Part shown: positions 61,939 through 64,000 of the stretch, piece after piece | How the letters are laid out: the number at the start of each line of letters is the position of its first letter | Position numbering within the stretch: position 1 is the stretch's first letter | NCBI GenBank assembly: GCA_023079485.1 | Contig: CM041115.1 | Coordinates: 40,744,305 to 40,808,304, forward strand | DNA: 64,000 bases | Direction of reading: 5' to 3' | From: Archilochus colubris | Taxonomy: Eukaryota > Chordata > Aves > Apodiformes > Trochilidae | Notes under the pieces: model-generated | Database searches by the model: none | What the model saw: only the letters and a program-made list of their open reading frames with translations | What the model was told of the DNA's origin: nothing | Translations under genes and position numbers: made by a program

Positions 61939-64000
61939 GTAAGTAAAGCAAGATGATTAATTCAATTATAATGAGGCTAATAATCAAAATCTTTTTACCT
62001 AGGTGTGCATTTAAAATGAAAAATCTGTTTGCTCATACAACATGAATTTAACTTTTAATTACAGATTCAGATAGATAATTCAACTTCTGATTACTGCTTC
62101 CTGGGTTTGAAAGATTCAGTTGTGTGGGAAGCTTTGCATATTCTTAGAAAAGTTATTCCTATTACTAGTAGCATCAGTGTTATTGCCTTTCCTGATTTTG
62201 TTGGAGGAATGGGATTAGTCAAGTGTTTTGCATTCCTAGTATGACTCTTCTAGAAGATATAAGGATTTCCTCAAGGTGTCTGTGCTTGTCCAGGGTGGAC
62301 TGTACTGGCCACTGCACAAGTAATTTCATTAGATGGAGATCTTTGTTGTGGATTTTAGTTTTGTCTGCCAGAGAGAAAGTGTAACCCATGGTGTTAATGC
62401 AATAAACTAATACTTTAAACATTTTTAGTACGTCTGTGACAAACAGCAGAAATAGTTTGTTTCATGAAATCACTTCCAAGGTTTTATTAGCACATACAAA
62501 GGACCTGTTGCTATAGTACATGAGTATCTGGTCTTGGGAGAACTACTTGAAACTTTCAGTAATTAATAGGAGTATTGAAAAATCTGCTCTCCTGATGATA
62601 AAATTTTTTCTCAAATTCATCCAATGTACAGAATTTTAACTTACCTTAAAGTACAATTTCTTCCTGGCTCTTGTGCTTGCAGAATTGACTTTGTCCACGT
62701 GCACCATCTAGAAATGTGGTGGTTCCTAAGCTGGCACAGCCACTCTGTGTTAACAGCTTCAAAAAATCTAGTAGCTGTTTTTTCTTAAAGCCATGGTAAT
62801 ATGCACTGGGTCAGATCTTCAAATGAGATGAGCTGAATTGTTGATTACAGAAGCCTCTTATTTGAGACAATGGCCTCGAAAAGGATCTGTTCAGTCCCAG
62901 CGCAGATGCAGGTGGCTGTACGGTTTCTGTCCTTTCAAAATGGACTGCAGAGCATTTTGTTCTTCCCCAGAGGTATTCCAGCTTTTAAGAGATCTGGCAT
63001 TTTGGGAACAAGGAGGCAAAGTATCTTCACTGTGCGATGGTTGGTTTAATTGGCTGCCCCATTACTGTCCCTGTTCAAGATTATGATTTAATGCAAGCTG
63101 GTTAAGGTAATGGGATATGCTCATATAGTGAATCACATTATTTTCAGTGCTGTTACCAATATGGATGAGTTAGCGTTGACAAAATGTAACAGTGATTATC
63201 ATTGTAGGTTTTCAAACTGTAATATAATCCCAACTGCCACTACTGAAATCAGTTGATATGTGTGCATGCATGCTGTCTGTATGTCTGCTTAGATACGCAA
63301 ATGCTACAGCACCAGTCTTCTGTGAGGAGTCGTTTATTAATGCTGTAGTTAAATGACCAAACACAGATGTGTTCATTATTTGTGTTTATCCTTTTATAGC
63401 TCTGACTATATATTTTGTTTTGTAGTCTTAGTCTTTTGCAGATATGTCATAAATACCAAAATTTTGTCTTAGACTTGAATATTCAGATTTTCCAGAGAAA
63501 AGTGCATCCCCTTTCTGAAAAATCTCACAGAAAAGGGGCAGTTTATTTTCATATTCTTACTTAAGACTTTTGTCTTATATTTTATATTTTTGTTCTTAAA
63601 TGCATTCATGTAACAGGGTCTAAAGTGAGCCACCTTCTGCACTTCAAAGAACCTGAAGACCAAATTGTTTGGTAGCTTCTAAAGGACTCTTGTATGAATA
63701 AGGACAATATTTGGGAGCCCACATAGATTTGATAAAAACTAATCAACATAATTAAACTTTTCTGTAACTTGTACTTTCAGGAGCAATACAGCATTCCAGA
63801 AAAATACTATGATGCAGACCTTTGGGCAATATCCCAAGTCAGAAACTTGGGCAATACAAAACATTATTTTACGTTAGGTATTCCTTTTTGCTGAGAGGGG
63901 TGCATAGCTATGTAGATGTCATTTCAGAGTCAATGTGGTGCACCACGAGATAGGATTTGAAATTTATGGGCCAACATTTCAAACAAGCAAGTTGAATCTG
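61939..64000 (+). other. MPDZ: MPDZ intron 21 (continues past window)
   Basis: Starts at a consensus GTAAGT donor. I searched for the next exon, which should start with A or G completing Lys and then I/T/Y/V-like codons, and found none. The open frame at 62838-63086 has no matching splice context or domain. Confidence 0.85.

Noticed and set aside
62838..63086. 82-codon open frame after exon 21, considered as the next MPDZ exon
   Set aside because: It does not complete the split Lys codon or give the expected last PDZ6 strand, and it has no good acceptor in the correct phase.
1..64000. Search for tRNA, rRNA, CRISPR array, operon, phage, LTR retrovirus pair or bacterial mobile element
   Set aside because: Nothing supportable was seen. 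The split-gene structure, CR1 elements and CpG island mark ordinary avian nuclear DNA.

Overview
This is a vertebrate, almost certainly avian, nuclear genomic window. It carries the 5' half of one large split gene on the + strand, MPDZ (MUPP1, multiple PDZ domain protein). The bird assignment rests on two CR1-type LINE 3' fragments that end in the characteristic ATTCTATGA-like tail, on fairly compact introns, and on a GC-rich promoter island set in AT-rich flanks. Species cannot be read from the sequence. In chicken MPDZ lies on chromosome Z, so a Z-linked segment is likely, but that is prior knowledge rather than something seen here.

Layout. 1-12,600 is AT-rich upstream intergenic DNA with one CR1 fragment (about 2,685-3,136) and no supportable gene. 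About 12,690-14,160 is a strong CpG island with GC boxes, a G-run pentamer repeat and several good splice donors. It is the probable promoter and non-coding first exon of MPDZ. Intron 1 runs to 21,700. Twenty coding exons follow between 21,701 and 61,938, all with GT..AG borders and a continuous reading frame across every junction. The rest, 61,939-64,000, is the start of the next intron. The gene continues past the window.

Protein. The exons give the first 1,078 complete codons plus two bases. In order they encode an L27 domain (about residues 3-61), PDZ1 (138-226), PDZ2 (258-339), a proline-rich linker, PDZ3 (377-464), PDZ4 (549-632), PDZ5 (700-786), a long diverged linker (787-1001) and PDZ6 (from 1002, last strand missing). 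The order, spacing and residue numbers match what I recall of vertebrate MPDZ, which has 13 PDZ domains; PDZ7-13 should lie downstream. MPDZ is a cytoplasmic scaffold at tight junctions, apical polarity complexes and synapses.

I found no undescribed biological system. Points worth a second look are gene-structural: a phase-1/1 cassette-like exon with a weak donor, a start codon two bases inside its exon, a tandem splice donor, an unusual GAG acceptor, a proline-rich linker, paired intron positions among the PDZ domains, and short local duplications in introns.
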